Source: Aureococcus anophagefferens (Eukaryota; Sar; Pelagophyceae; Pelagomonadales; Pelagomonadaceae). From it: 64,000 nucleotides of DNA. This document shows positions 8,476-17,259 of the stretch, one piece after another (position 1 is the stretch's first letter; each line of letters begins with the position of its first letter). Made by a program: the position numbers and the translations under genes. The stretch is from positions 645,168 through 709,167 of the forward strand of contig NW_008705561.1 of NCBI RefSeq assembly GCF_000186865.1. The letters are read 5' to 3'. The notes under the pieces were generated by a model. The model made no database searches, was not told where the DNA came from, and saw nothing but the letters and a program-made list of their open reading frames with translations.

Positions 8476-10430
8476 CTAGGACGCCGTCGAGTGGCGCCGC
8501 TTGTTCTCGCGGTTCTTGAGCGCGGCGAGGAGGTCCACGGGCGCGGCCTTTTGCGCCTTCTTCTTCTTCGGCGCCGCGACGTCCTCCTTGAGCACCGGCG
8601 GCTTCGGCAGCTTCGGCCGCTTCGGCGCGTCCTCCGCCGCGGGCCGCGCGTCGAGGTCGAGCGACGGCGCGGCCGCGGCCCGCGTCAATTCGTCCGCGTC
8701 GACGGTGCCGTCGTTGACGTCGAGCGCCGCGGGCGCGGGGCGGTAGGCCGCGTGGCGCGCCTCGGCCTTGGTCAGCGCCTGCCGCGCCTCGCGGTCCACG
8801 AACTCCTCGAGCTTCGTGCGGATCTGCGCGCGCCACCGCGTCTTGTCGCCCGAGGGGTCGTTGTCGAACGCCTCCGGGAGCACGGCGTAGACCTGGGCAG
8901 CACAAGGGTGATTCAACGTCTCTTCAACGTGAGTGTTCCGCGCGCGCGCGTTCCGGAAAAAGCGCCCACGCGTCGATACCGCTCCGAGAGATGATCGCTC
9001 GTCCAAAAATCAGCCGAAACGAGTGGAAAACGGCCGAGATCGGAGCCTTTGACGTTGGGAATTTCGCTCTCTTTTGCTGCCCTGGCGTAGACGGCCCGCG
9101 TCTCCTCGATGTCCAGGCCCGTCACGGCGTAGCGGCCCCGCAGGTCCGCCGGGTGGAGCTTCGCGATGCGCTCGGGGTCGAGCCAGACGAGCCAGAGCAC
9201 CTGCGTCGTCCAGACGCGCTTCGCCAGCGTCGCCGCGGCGCGCGGCGGCAGGTCGCCGCGGGCCGCGCGCGCGGCGTAGGCGACCTCGATCTTCTTCGCC
9301 GTCGACTTGAAGATGTTCTCGGGCACGAAGCGCCGCACGTCCCGCAGCGCCGCCGCGTTGCGCGGCTTCTGCGCGGCCTCCCACTTGGCGGCGGCGAGTG
9401 CGACGCGCTCCGCGTGCTCCGGGTGGCTCCGGATCGCCTTGTCCAGCCGCTCCAGCTCGTTCTCGACGCTCTCGTCGCCGGCCAGGAGCTTCGCCGCCGT
9501 GTCGCGGAGTTGGCGCTCGAGATCTTCCAGGCTCGCCTCGACGTCGTTGCCCGGGTCGATCGTCGCGATGCGCTTCTTCAGGGACGCGACGACGGTCTCC
9601 AGCTCGGCGATGCGCCGCGCCTTGGCCTCGACGTCGGTAGCCACGGCACCGGGGGCCGCCGCGGGCGCCGCCTCCTCGACCTGGGGCAGCGCGGAGAACG
9701 TCGCGGGCTTGAGGCTCTGCGACCGCCGCGGCGCGCCGCCGCGGCGCGCGCGCGGCGCGGCGGCGGCCGGCGCGGGCGCCGGGGCGGCGATCACGACCTC
9801 CGGCTCGAGCTCGTCGGCGTGCAGCAGGGCGCGCACCTCGGCGACGACGCCGGGCGCGAGCGTGCCCCACTTGGCGAGCGTGACGACCTCGGAGAGCCAC
9901 GCGTCCAGCGCGGCCGCGCGCTTCGCGTCGTCGGCCTCGCGCCGCGCGTCGTCGTCGCCGCGGAAGAGGGACCCCAGGCTTTCCAGGCTCGCGGACCGCG
10001 GCAGCGGGAAGTCGGACCGCACGAGCTCCGCCTGGCCCGCGGACCGCAGCGCCGCGCGGCAGTCCCTGAACGCCGTCAGCGGGTGCGCCACGGTCGCGGG
10101 CTGGAAGCCCGCGCGCCGGCAGCGCACGCTGTAGTAGCGCGCGCCGCCGACGACGCGGCCGCACTCGACGCTCGCCTCGATGCCGTCCTCGAGCCGCTTC
10201 GCGTAGCGCTCCCGCGAAACCGCCGCGGCGTCGTCGCCGGGCGCCGGCTCCGGCGACGCGCCGAGGCGGAAGGTCGAGAGCTTCGACGAGACGGCGGCGA
10301 GCACGCTGCCGCGCTTCGGCGGCGGCGACGCGGCCTTGGCGGCGTCGGCGGCCCGCGCCTGCTCGATCTCCTCCTCGATCTCCTTGTCGACGTCCGTCTG
10401 GGCCTCCTCCTCGAGCCGGTCCATCTCCAT
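8476..10430 (-). CDS. PX-like coiled-coil protein with an unnamed shared domain; split by an introner
   Basis: There are two exons, 10430-9093 and 8892-8476, joined in phase 0 to give 584 residues. Residues 80-190 resemble a PX phosphoinositide-binding domain (YYSVRCRRAG, LTAFRDCRAAL, then LPRSASLESL and a helix). A coiled coil (about 265-330, AELETVVASLKKRIATID) leads into a helical domain (about 345-480, RFVPENIFK, LAKRVWTTQVLWLVWLDPER, IAKLHPADLRGRYAVTGLDI). The same domain occurs in the gene at 26827-29414. The 200-nt intron is a transposon. Splicing GTCTACGC to the element's CAG restores TRAVYAVLPEAFDND, matching the domain pattern of the relative. An in-frame ATG at 10502 is an alternative start; I prefer 10430 because the extra residues look like repetitive leader. 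Function is unknown; membrane-linked scaffolding is plausible. Confidence 0.75.
8893..9084 (-). mobile_element. Introner element, family A copy 1 (192 bp, forms an intron)
   Basis: On the minus strand the element reads CAGGGCAGCAAAAGAGAGCG at its left end and ends CTTGTGCTGCCCAG. It is flanked by the 8-bp target duplication GTCTACGC (plus-strand copies at 9085-9092 and 8885-8892). The intron spans 8893-9092: its 5' GT is the first two bases of the upstream duplication, and its 3' AG is the end of the element. The core contains TTCGGCTGATTTTTGGACGA. It is non-autonomous, with no reading frame of its own. The structure matches the intron-generating DNA transposons known from Aureococcus. Confidence 0.93.
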
Positions 10431-10596
10431 GCCCGCGGCTGCTCGAGCCTGTGCTTTTTGTGCTTGCGCTGCTCCTCGCTGCGCCTCGCTGCTCCTCGAC
10501 ACTCGATCCAGCGGCTGGACGCGGCTGTCACACGATCGATGCTTTGTTTGACTGCACGATCGACCTCGCGAGGCCTAGGCGCCTCGGCCGTGCGCA

Positions 10597-12070
10597 ATGG
10601 ACACCGAGGTGGTCCCTGCGGCGGCTCCCACCGCGCCTCCCGCGGTGCCGGCCGCGGCGCTCCAGCCCGCACGGCGTTTACGGACACCGGAAGAGATCGC
10701 GGCGTCGCGCGAAGCGGCCCTCGAGAAGAAGCGAAAGCGAGAAGAGCTCGACCGCAAGCGGCAAGCGGCCGTTGAGCTCCGCGAGGCGAAGAAGCGTGCC
10801 CGCCTCGCGTCCGGCGGATCGCCCGCGCCCAGCGTCGCGGCGGAACCGGTCGCCGGCGCCGCGACGCCGCCGCCGGCGCCCGAGGAGGCGCCCGCCGTCG
10901 CCGCGGCCTCTTCCGCGGCCGACGCCGCGCCGTCGGCGGAGGTGTTCGTCGCGGTTCTGTCGGCGGCCAACGCCGCGCCGCCCGAGGCCGCGCCCGAGGC
11001 GGAGACCGCGCCGTCCGAGGCCGCGCCCGAGGCGGAGACCGCGCCGTCCGAGGCCGCGCCCGAGGCGGAGACCGCGCCGTCCGAGGCCGCGCCCGAGGCG
11101 GAGGCCGCGAGCTCGTCGTCCACGACGTCCACCGCCGCGCCGTCCGCCGCGCCGCCGCCGGAGGGCCGCTGCGTGCACGGCAACGGCTGGGACTGCGCGG
11201 AGTGCGTCGCGTTCGCCGAGCGGATGAGACGGCTCGAGGCGTCGCGGCGGGCGGCGCGCGAGCGGGCTGTTAACGGCGAGTCGCCGCCGCCGCTCCCGCC
11301 GCCGACGGCGCCGCCGCCGATCCCGACGACCGCGCCGCCGCCGCCGGACGCGTCCGACGGCGAGGACGCGGCCGAGTGGCCTCGTGTGCATGGACGAGCT
11401 CGGCGACTACTCGTGCCGTCCCTGCGGCTGCCCCGGCCTCTGCCGCGAGTGCGTCGCCCAGCTGACGGAGTGCCCCATGTGCCGCACGAAGATCGCGGGC
11501 TGCCCGGCGTACGTGCGCAGCGACTCGGACGAGGCGCGCGCGCTGCGCGAGGCCGCGCGCGCGCGGCCGCGCGAGGCGCCGGCCCCGGCGCCCGCGCCCG
11601 CGGCGCCCGCGCCCGCGGGCCAGCGGAGCATCGCGGGCTTCTTCGGCGGCGGCGCGGCGGCCGCGCGGCCCGCGGCGCGGCGGACCGCGCCCGCGCCGCG
11701 GCCCGCGCCGCGAAGGACGCCCGCGCCGCGGTCCGGCGCGGCGCCGCGCGGGGGAAACTTTAGCGTCCTGCCCCTCATCCGCCAGGGCTACCTCGTCCCC
11801 GGCGAGCGCGTGCTCTCCGTCAACGGCGCGCCCGCGGGCTTCCGCGGCGAGCTGACGGCCGCGGGGAAGTTCGCGATCGCGGCCGGCGCGCTCCGCGCGG
11901 GCCACCCGGCGAGCCGCCGCGTCTTCGACTCCGTCTCCGCCTTCGCCAAGGAGGCGCGCGGCGGCCGCAACTCGTCGGGCCCCGCGCTGACGCTGTACCA
12001 CCGCGACGGCCGCGGCTCGGGCGTCAAGCTCAAGGACGTCGAGGCGCGCATGCGGCGGGAGCGGGGCTAA
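10597..12070 (+). CDS. RING finger + PIP box + RAMA-like protein, interrupted by an apparent 1-base frameshift
   Basis: The first frame (10597 to about 11380) has a charged N-terminus (RTPEEIAASREAALEKKRKR), a 33-bp tandem repeat (10984-11105) coding Glu/Ala/Pro units, and a Cys patch (CVHGNGWDCAECVAF). The second frame continues to 12070 with a RING finger (VCMDELGDYSCRPCGCPGLC, then RECVAQLTECPMCRTKI). It has Cys where RING-HC normally has His. A PIP-box-like motif follows (QRSIAGFF). The C-terminal domain (FSVLPLIRQGYLVPGERVLS, then FDSVSAFAKEA, then LTLYHRDGRGSGVKLKDVEA) fits the RAMA fold of MPND-like proteins, proposed to recognise modified DNA. Deleting one G at 11379-11384 turns TGGCCTC into TGCCTC, joins the frames and supplies the missing first RING cysteine. 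The likely role is a chromatin or replication-associated E3 ligase; this is inference from domains. Confidence 0.72.
10984..11115 (+). repeat. 33-bp in-frame tandem repeat
   Basis: A unit beginning GAGGCCGCGCCCGAGGCGGA starts at 10984, 11017, 11050 and 11083. Three copies are complete and the fourth diverges at its end. Each unit adds eleven residues (EAAPEAETAPS) to the linker of the RING/RAMA protein. The length is a multiple of three, so copy-number change would not break the frame. Confidence 0.9.
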
Positions 12071-12137
12071 CCAACGGAATCTTACTTGTGTGATTTGCTG
12101 CGCGCGGGCCGTGCCCGCGTCGACTTCGTCGCGGTCG

Positions 12138-13563
12138 CTAGGAGCGCCGCGGGTAGTCGTCGTCGCCGCCGCGCGGGTAGTCGTCGCCGCCGCCGCGGGG
12201 CCGCGGCGCGCTCCCGCGGTGGAAACCCGACGGCGGGGACATCGCGCCCGGCGGCGCGGACAGCGGCGGGAGCATGGCCGGCGGCAGGGCCGGGTCGTAG
12301 CGCGGGTCCCAGCGCGGCGCGGGCGCGGGCGCCGGCGGCGCGCCCCACGTGGGCAGCGCCATGCCCAGGACGCGCGGCGGCCGCGGCGGCGGCGGGCCGC
12401 CCCAGTCGCGCCGGTCGTCGATGATGCGCGGCGGCGCGGCGATGCGCGGCGGGTAGGAGGCCTCGCCCTCGGCCCTCGGCCCGCGCGGCGCCTCGCGGCG
12501 GTCCGGCGGCGGCGGCTTGTTCGGGTCGCCGAGCGACACGCGGCCGAGGAGCGAGCTCAGGCCCGCCGCGAGCGACCGGACCGGCGACGGCGGCGTCCGG
12601 TTCGTCGCCGCGCGCGGGTCGGCCCGGGCCGGCGGGTAGTAGGCCGGGGCCGCGTGCCAGAGGTCCGCGCCGCTCCGCGGCGACGGCGGCGCGTCGTCGA
12701 AGAGGCGGCCCGTCTCGAGGAACCGCGCCTCCTGCGTGACGACGGCGAGGCCCGGCGGGCTCGCGACGCGCCAGTCGCCGTACTTGCCCTGCTTGAGCTC
12801 GCAGGACACGATGGCGCCCAGGGGCGGGCTCGCGGCGCCGGGGCACCACTTGCTCAGGCAGTAGACGCCGCCGTCCAGGTCGCCGATCGTGATCCAGCAG
12901 CACGCGCTCGACGGCTTCCGCGTGGACACGACGCCCTCGACGCGGGCGCCGGGCCGCCGGGGCACGGGCCGCGCCGCCTGGGCGAGGAAGCCCTCGTAGA
13001 GCCACTCGCCGTTCTTCGCGACCCAGCGCCGCTCCGCCGTGAGGCTCAGGCGGAACGTCACGCGCGCGCCGGAAGCCGGCAGCCGCGGCGACACGCGGCC
13101 GCTCAGGAAGACGTCGCCGCCGCCGTCGTCCATCTCGATGAAGACGGCGATGTCGCCGCCCAGGCGCGACTTGAGCCGCTGCTCCTTGACTTTCCCGGAC
13201 CTGTGTGGAAATCAACCACTGGTTTGGGGGCCCCCCACCAAACTTCAGAACTCTCTATCTCGGTCAAATCGACGTCGATTCGGCTGATTTTTGGACGAAT
13301 CGATTGCTCTCATCGAGTTCTCGAAGCACGGCAGAAAGCCTCGCGTCGAAACCGTCGCATACGCTCACATTGAAGTCGGGTTGAAGATTTGATTTCCACA
13401 CAGGCCCGGACGCGAGCGTGTTCGCGAACCGTTGCGGACCGAACGACCCGCGGCTGTGGTCGCTCTGGAGCGACTGGCTCTGGTTCTCGTCCGTGACGAC
13501 GGCCGGCCCGCGGTCGTAGGGGGGCATGTCCGGCGCCGGATAGACGTAGGACGGGTCGCCCAT
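12138..13563 (-). CDS. Cold-shock-domain-like protein with Pro-rich tail; split by a family B introner
   Basis: There are two exons, 13563-13412 and 13200-12138, joined to give 404 residues. Exon 1 (MGDPSYVYPAPDMPPYDRGP) is short and polar. Across the junction the frame reads NTLASGKVKEQRLKSRLGGD. Residues 65-115 (DIAVFIEMDDGGGDVFLSGR, then ARVTFRLSLTAERRWVAKN) and 135-200 (GVVSTRKPSSACCWITIGD, then AIVSCELKQGKYGDWRV) look like two divergent cold-shock/OB modules, which bind single-stranded nucleic acid. The second half is rich in Pro, Arg and Gly (PPPPDRREAPRGP, PRPRGGGDDYPRGGDDDYPR), as in many RNA-binding proteins. An RNA-binding role is an inference. The RNP aromatic motifs of classical cold-shock domains are weak, so another OB-like fold is possible. 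Confidence 0.65.
13201..13403 (-). mobile_element. Introner element, family B (203 bp, forms an intron)
   Basis: The element has a perfect 15-bp terminal inverted repeat, CTGTGTGGAAATCAA at 13201 and its complement ending at 13403. The flanking 8-bp duplication, read on the minus strand, is GTCCGGGC upstream and GTCCGGGA downstream (seven of eight identical). The intron spans 13201-13411 with 5' GT from the duplication and 3' CAG from the element. Relative to its gene, the core TTCGGCTGATTTTTGGACGA is in antisense, the opposite of the three family A copies. Because both ends are CTG...CAG, either orientation can supply a 3' splice site. Confidence 0.9.
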
Positions 13564-13987
13564 GCTCTCGGCGAAACTGTTTCAAATCGGCATGGCCTCG
13601 CGAGCGTCGGCGATGCGTGAAATCGCGCGGCCGGCGTCGCAGGGGGGGAACGAAGCGCCGGGAAGCCGCGTAACCCGTGCCGTGCTTTCGCTCGACTGGT
13701 CGGGCGCGACGGACTCCTGATTTGATGTCACCTCGCCGTGCTTGAGCTCGGATCACGGCCCGCATCAATTGCATTGCAAGCGTGGCGATCGTGCAGGAGC
13801 ACACTGTGTCGCACTCAATTCGCAGGTGTCCCACATTAGCAACAACCTCTCGTCTCGCACCGCACGCATCGCGGGACGGCTCACCTCTTACGTACGGCTC
13901 CGTTGCGCGGTCGTCGCGAGTCGCGCGGCGAGACCGCGACGTACCGCGAAGACCACCGAAACACCGCGACCCATGGATAAAACACCG
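13564..13987. other. Intergenic region upstream of the cold-shock-like gene
   Basis: These 424 bp lie between the start of the cold-shock-like gene and the stop of UNC50, both on the minus strand. They hold the palindrome TTGCATTGCAA (13769-13779) and several short A/T-richer stretches. No coding frame, repeat or RNA gene is convincing. Confidence 0.5.
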
Positions 13988-14839
13988 TTACGTCGAGAGC
14001 GGGCTGAGGACGGCGGCGAGGAGGACGCGCGACGCGTTGAGCTTGGCGCCGAAGACGCCGAGCACGAGCGCGGCGAGGAACGCGGCGGCCGCCGCGAGGA
14101 CGGGGTAGAGGAAGACCTCCGTGCGCCGGAGGAAGGGCAGCGCCCGGAACCCCAGGTGGGTCACGTACCAGTAGGCGCCCGTCGCCGCGAGGTGGAGCGC
14201 GTTCGCGAGGAGCATCGCCGCGTAGCTGTGGCCCAGGGCGAGCGGCAGCACGAGGTAGTGGCCCACGTAGGCGACGAGGAAGTAGACGAAGAAGGCGTCG
14301 CAGTGGACGTCGAAGGCGTAGAGCCATTCGACGGACTGGGCGACGCTGTGGCTGCCGCGGGACCGGTCCTGGAGGAAGGCGTTCGCGACGACGGCGTGCG
14401 CCGTCGCCGCCAGCAGCCCGCCCGCGAGCCAGTGGCCGCCCGCCGCCGCGGCCACGAGGTAGCAGTAGGTCCCCGCGCGCGCCGCCGACACGGCGCAGCC
14501 CGTGGCCACGGCCGCCACGGCCAGGAAGCCGCACTGGAGCAGCGCGAACGCCGGGTCGTCGCGCGCCCACGCGTTCTTCGTCTGCTTCCGGTAGTAGGCC
14601 TGCTTGAAGACGCGCTGCGGGTCGCAGAAGCAGAGGCTCAGCATCTCGTCGAGCGCCGCCTCGAAGTCCATCTGGTCCACGCGCGCCGCGCGCCGAAGCA
14701 GCGGGCCGAGCCGCTGCCAGTCCAGGCCCTTCTCCCAGAGCTCGCCCAGGTCCGGGAGCGACGGCTCGTCGACGCCGTAGGACGCGCCCTCCTCGAAGGC
14801 GTAGAGGCCGCGGCCGGCGGCCATGTTCGGATGTCGCAT
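13988..14839 (-). CDS. UNC50: UNC-50 family Golgi membrane protein
   Basis: This encodes 283 residues, close to the family's usual 240-280. UNC-50 (yeast Gmh1) is a multi-pass Golgi protein linked to Arf-GEF function and to trafficking of membrane receptors. The hallmark N-terminal block is present: QMDFEAALDEMLSLCFCDPQ, then RVFKQAYYRKQTKNAWARDD PAF (about residues 60-98). About five hydrophobic segments follow, and the conserved WLYAFDVHCDAFFVYFL block (about 167-185) is intact. An alternative start is the MAAGRG ATG at 14824, fifteen bases downstream. The gene has no intron. The family assignment is firm; the receptor cargo known from animals is not expected here. Confidence 0.95.
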   Translation of the reverse strand: MRHPNMAAGRGLYAFEEGASYGVDEPSLPDLGELWEKGLDWQRLGPLLRRAARVDQMDFEAALDEMLSLCFCDPQRVFKQAYYRKQTKNAWARDDPAFALLQCGFLAVAAVATGCAVSAARAGTYCYLVAAAAGGHWLAGGLLAATAHAVVANAFLQDRSRGSHSVAQSVEWLYAFDVHCDAFFVYFLVAYVGHYLVLPLALGHSYAAMLLANALHLAATGAYWYVTHLGFRALPFLRRTEVFLYPVLAAAAAFLAALVLGVFGAKLNASRVLLAAVLSPLST

Positions 14840-15047
14840 CGTTCGCTGCGGCGCGAGGCCGCGGTCGTGGCCGACGGCGTCGCTCGAGGTGGAGTGGCGC
14901 CAACTGCGCGGCCGCGGCGCGCGCGACCTCGGAGGCCCGGGCTAGCAGTAAGCGACTCCAGGCCAGGCCTCCTCGGAGGCCTCCGACGCCTCCTCCAGAC
15001 GCCTCGACAACGCGTGCCGCCGCCCCGCCACCTCCTCTAGACGTGAC

Positions 15048-16346
15048 TTACCGTGGCATGGGCGACAGCACGCTCGCCGACGCGAGGGGGTCGAAGAGCG
15101 GGTTCGGCGAGAGCACGGACGACGCGGCGAGGTCGTTGAACTGGACCGACGGGTGGAAGGAGACGGACGCGGCCGGGTCGAAGCCCCCGGGCGACCCGAG
15201 CGGCGACCGCGGCGGCGCCGGCAGCGCGAGCGCGTCGCCGTCCCGGGACGGCGCGGCCTCGGCGGACGGCGCGGGCCCCGCGGCCGTGAGCACGTCCGCG
15301 GACGCGCCGAAGATCGACGACTCGCCGACGAGCGACTCGCCGAAGTAGGCCGCCGCGTGGGGCTGGCGCCAGGACTCCGACTTGCGCAGCGTCTCCTCGT
15401 CCTGGCGCGAGCCCACGTAGTAGCGCTGCTGGTCGAGGCCGAGCTTCGTCGTCACGCGCTTCCGGTGGTCGTCCTCGCCCACGAGGTGCATGGTCGTGCG
15501 GCAGACGTCGTAGAGCGTGCCCTGTAAAGCCAGCGCGCGCTTCGCGCGGACGGCGTCCGAGCCGTTCGTCGCGTTCTTCCGGTAGGTCCGCAGGTTCGCC
15601 GCGCGCCGCTTCGCGGCCATGGCCTGGCGGTGCAGGCCCGACCGGTCCCGCTCCGCGAGCCAGGCGGCCTTGGCCGCCATGGCCCGCCGGTGCTCCGCGG
15701 CGTTCTCCCGGCGCCGCGCCGCGCAGACGAGCTCCCACTCCGCGCGCGTCTCGTCGATCCGGCGCCCCGCCTCCTCGATCTGCGCCTTCTTCGCCGCCAG
15801 CGCCGCGGCCTGGGCGTCGCGCTCCGCGGCGCGCTCGTGGCGCGCCTGCATGAGGAAGCGGTACTTCGGGTTGAGGAGCTTCCGGTTCACGAGCTCGCCT
15901 TTTCTCGCGAGCTGGGAGAACTCCTCGAAGTCGAGGGTCCCGTTGCCGTCCGTGTCGGCGATGGCGAAGAGCTGCTTCACCGTCTCCCGGTTCGGCCGCT
16001 TGCCCAGCACCATCTGGAGCGCGTCGCCGAGCTCCGCGACGTCGATGCTCCCGGAGCCGTCGACGTCGAACTTCCGGAACGTGGCGGTGATGAGCGCCTC
16101 GTCGGCGGCGCGCGCGCTGTCCTCGCCGTGGCCCCTGTTCAGCCGCAGCACGCTGCCCTTGGCCGCCGCGCTCAGCAGGCGCTTCTTCCCCGCGAGGGCG
16201 CTCCGCAGCTCCGCCTTCTCGCGCTGCCGCGCGGCGCGCGCCATGGCCTGGCGCCGCGTCGCGCCGAGCTGCGCGTTGACCTGGTCCATCTCCTGCCGCG
16301 CCTTCTCCACATCCTTGAGCAGCGCGCCGCCGCTGAAGCCGTACAT
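15048..16346 (-). CDS. EF-hand protein with long coiled coil
   Basis: This encodes 432 residues beginning MYGFSGGALLKDVEKARQEM. A basic helical region (20-80) precedes two canonical EF-hands: FRKFDVDGSGSIDVAELGDA (about 90-110) and LFAIADTDGNGTLDFEEFSQ (about 126-145). Both loops keep the Asp/Asn and the final Glu needed for calcium. A long Ala/Arg/Glu coiled coil (about 160-260) follows, with repeated HRRAMAAKAAWLAERDRSGL-type segments. The tail is Ser/Pro-rich and contains ASSVLSPNPLFDPLASASVL, an internal repeat. There is no signal peptide. A calcium-regulated cytoskeletal or flagellar role is plausible for this layout in protists but is not shown here. Confidence 0.85.
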   Translation of the reverse strand: MYGFSGGALLKDVEKARQEMDQVNAQLGATRRQAMARAARQREKAELRSALAGKKRLLSAAAKGSVLRLNRGHGEDSARAADEALITATFRKFDVDGSGSIDVAELGDALQMVLGKRPNRETVKQLFAIADTDGNGTLDFEEFSQLARKGELVNRKLLNPKYRFLMQARHERAAERDAQAAALAAKKAQIEEAGRRIDETRAEWELVCAARRRENAAEHRRAMAAKAAWLAERDRSGLHRQAMAAKRRAANLRTYRKNATNGSDAVRAKRALALQGTLYDVCRTTMHLVGEDDHRKRVTTKLGLDQQRYYVGSRQDEETLRKSESWRQPHAAAYFGESLVGESSIFGASADVLTAAGPAPSAEAAPSRDGDALALPAPPRSPLGSPGGFDPAASVSFHPSVQFNDLAASSVLSPNPLFDPLASASVLSPMPR

Positions 16347-16663
16347 GGCGCCGACGACGACGGACGGGGGCAGCCCCGCGCGTTGCTTCAGACCGTATCA
16401 TGGTCCAGGTCATGAGTGCCGCCTCAACAGGTCATGAGTGCCGCCAACAGGGCGTGGTGCTTCAGCGCCGAGCGCATTCCTTGCTTCTTCTACCACGACT
16501 CGACGCCCGCGCGCTGCCGCCGCGCCGTCTAGCCGAGTCGTCACCCAGCTTGCCAGCGCTCTCGCGTCGCGCATCGCCTCGCACGCGCGCCGACGCTCCT
16601 GCGTCGCTGCAAGAGCGTCTCATCTGCTGAAACTGCCCGCACAGCAGCCACTCACTCTCTAGC
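16347..16663. other. Divergent intergenic region with a short direct repeat
   Basis: These 317 bp separate the starts of the EF-hand and PDZ genes. They contain a direct repeat, AGGTCATGAGTGCCGCC at about 16407 and again about 22 bp later, differing only in spacing before AACAG. No coding frame is convincing. The region should hold both promoters. Confidence 0.5.
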
Positions 16664-17185
16664 ATGCCGCTCGTCGAGTCGCTCGTGGTAGGCGGCGCGA
16701 CGGCCGCGGCCCTGTCCGCGGCCTCCGTGAGCTACTACGGCGCGTTCAAGCCGAAACCGCCGAGCAACGAGCACACGCTCGAGGGCCTAAAAACGCAGCT
16801 CACGGCCGCGACCAAGCGCATCCGGTCCAAGAGCGACGAGCCGCTGACGCCCGCGTCGCCGACGCGCCGCGGGAGCAAGAAGCACGTCGCCATATTCTCC
16901 TACGGCGACGTCGCCGGCGTGTCCGTGCTCCTGCCCGAGGGCAAGAACCGCGTCGGCCGGAGAGGCTTGGTCGTCACGAAGGTCCTCAAGGGCGCCTGGG
17001 CCGACAGCTGCGGCGCCAAGACGGGGTCCAGGCTCGTCGCCGTGGACGGCGTGCCCCTCGAGGGCCGCACGGCCGCGGAGGTGCGGCGCGTCGTGAGCCT
17101 CGCGAGCCGCCCGCTCTGGCTCGACATCGTCGGCGGCCCGAGCCCCAAGGCGGAGAAACTCGCCGGGGAGCACATGCTCCTGTAA
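16664..17185 (+). CDS. Small PDZ-domain protein
   Basis: This encodes 173 residues. The N-terminus (MPLVESLVVGGATAAALSAA) is hydrophobic and could be a membrane anchor or organelle signal. A Ser/Arg/Lys linker (about 45-70) follows. Residues 75-165 form a PDZ-like domain: VAGVSVLLPEGKNRVGRRGL, VVTKVLKGAWADSCGAKTGS, then RLVAVDGVPLEGRTAAEVRR. This has the typical order of carboxylate-binding loop, 'G A ... G D x I/L ... V N G' turn and helix. PDZ domains bind C-terminal peptides of partners. The tail GEHMLL ends soon after the domain. The stop is 74 bp from the convergent IQ-motif gene. Confidence 0.8.
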   Translation: MPLVESLVVGGATAAALSAASVSYYGAFKPKPPSNEHTLEGLKTQLTAATKRIRSKSDEPLTPASPTRRGSKKHVAIFSYGDVAGVSVLLPEGKNRVGRRGLVVTKVLKGAWADSCGAKTGSRLVAVDGVPLEGRTAAEVRRVVSLASRPLWLDIVGGPSPKAEKLAGEHMLL

Positions 17186-17259
17186 CAATTTTGACTTAGC
17201 ACATGGCGGGGGGTCCGCGGCCAGATGGCGCGGCCCAAAGGTAGGCCCATGCTTTTCCT

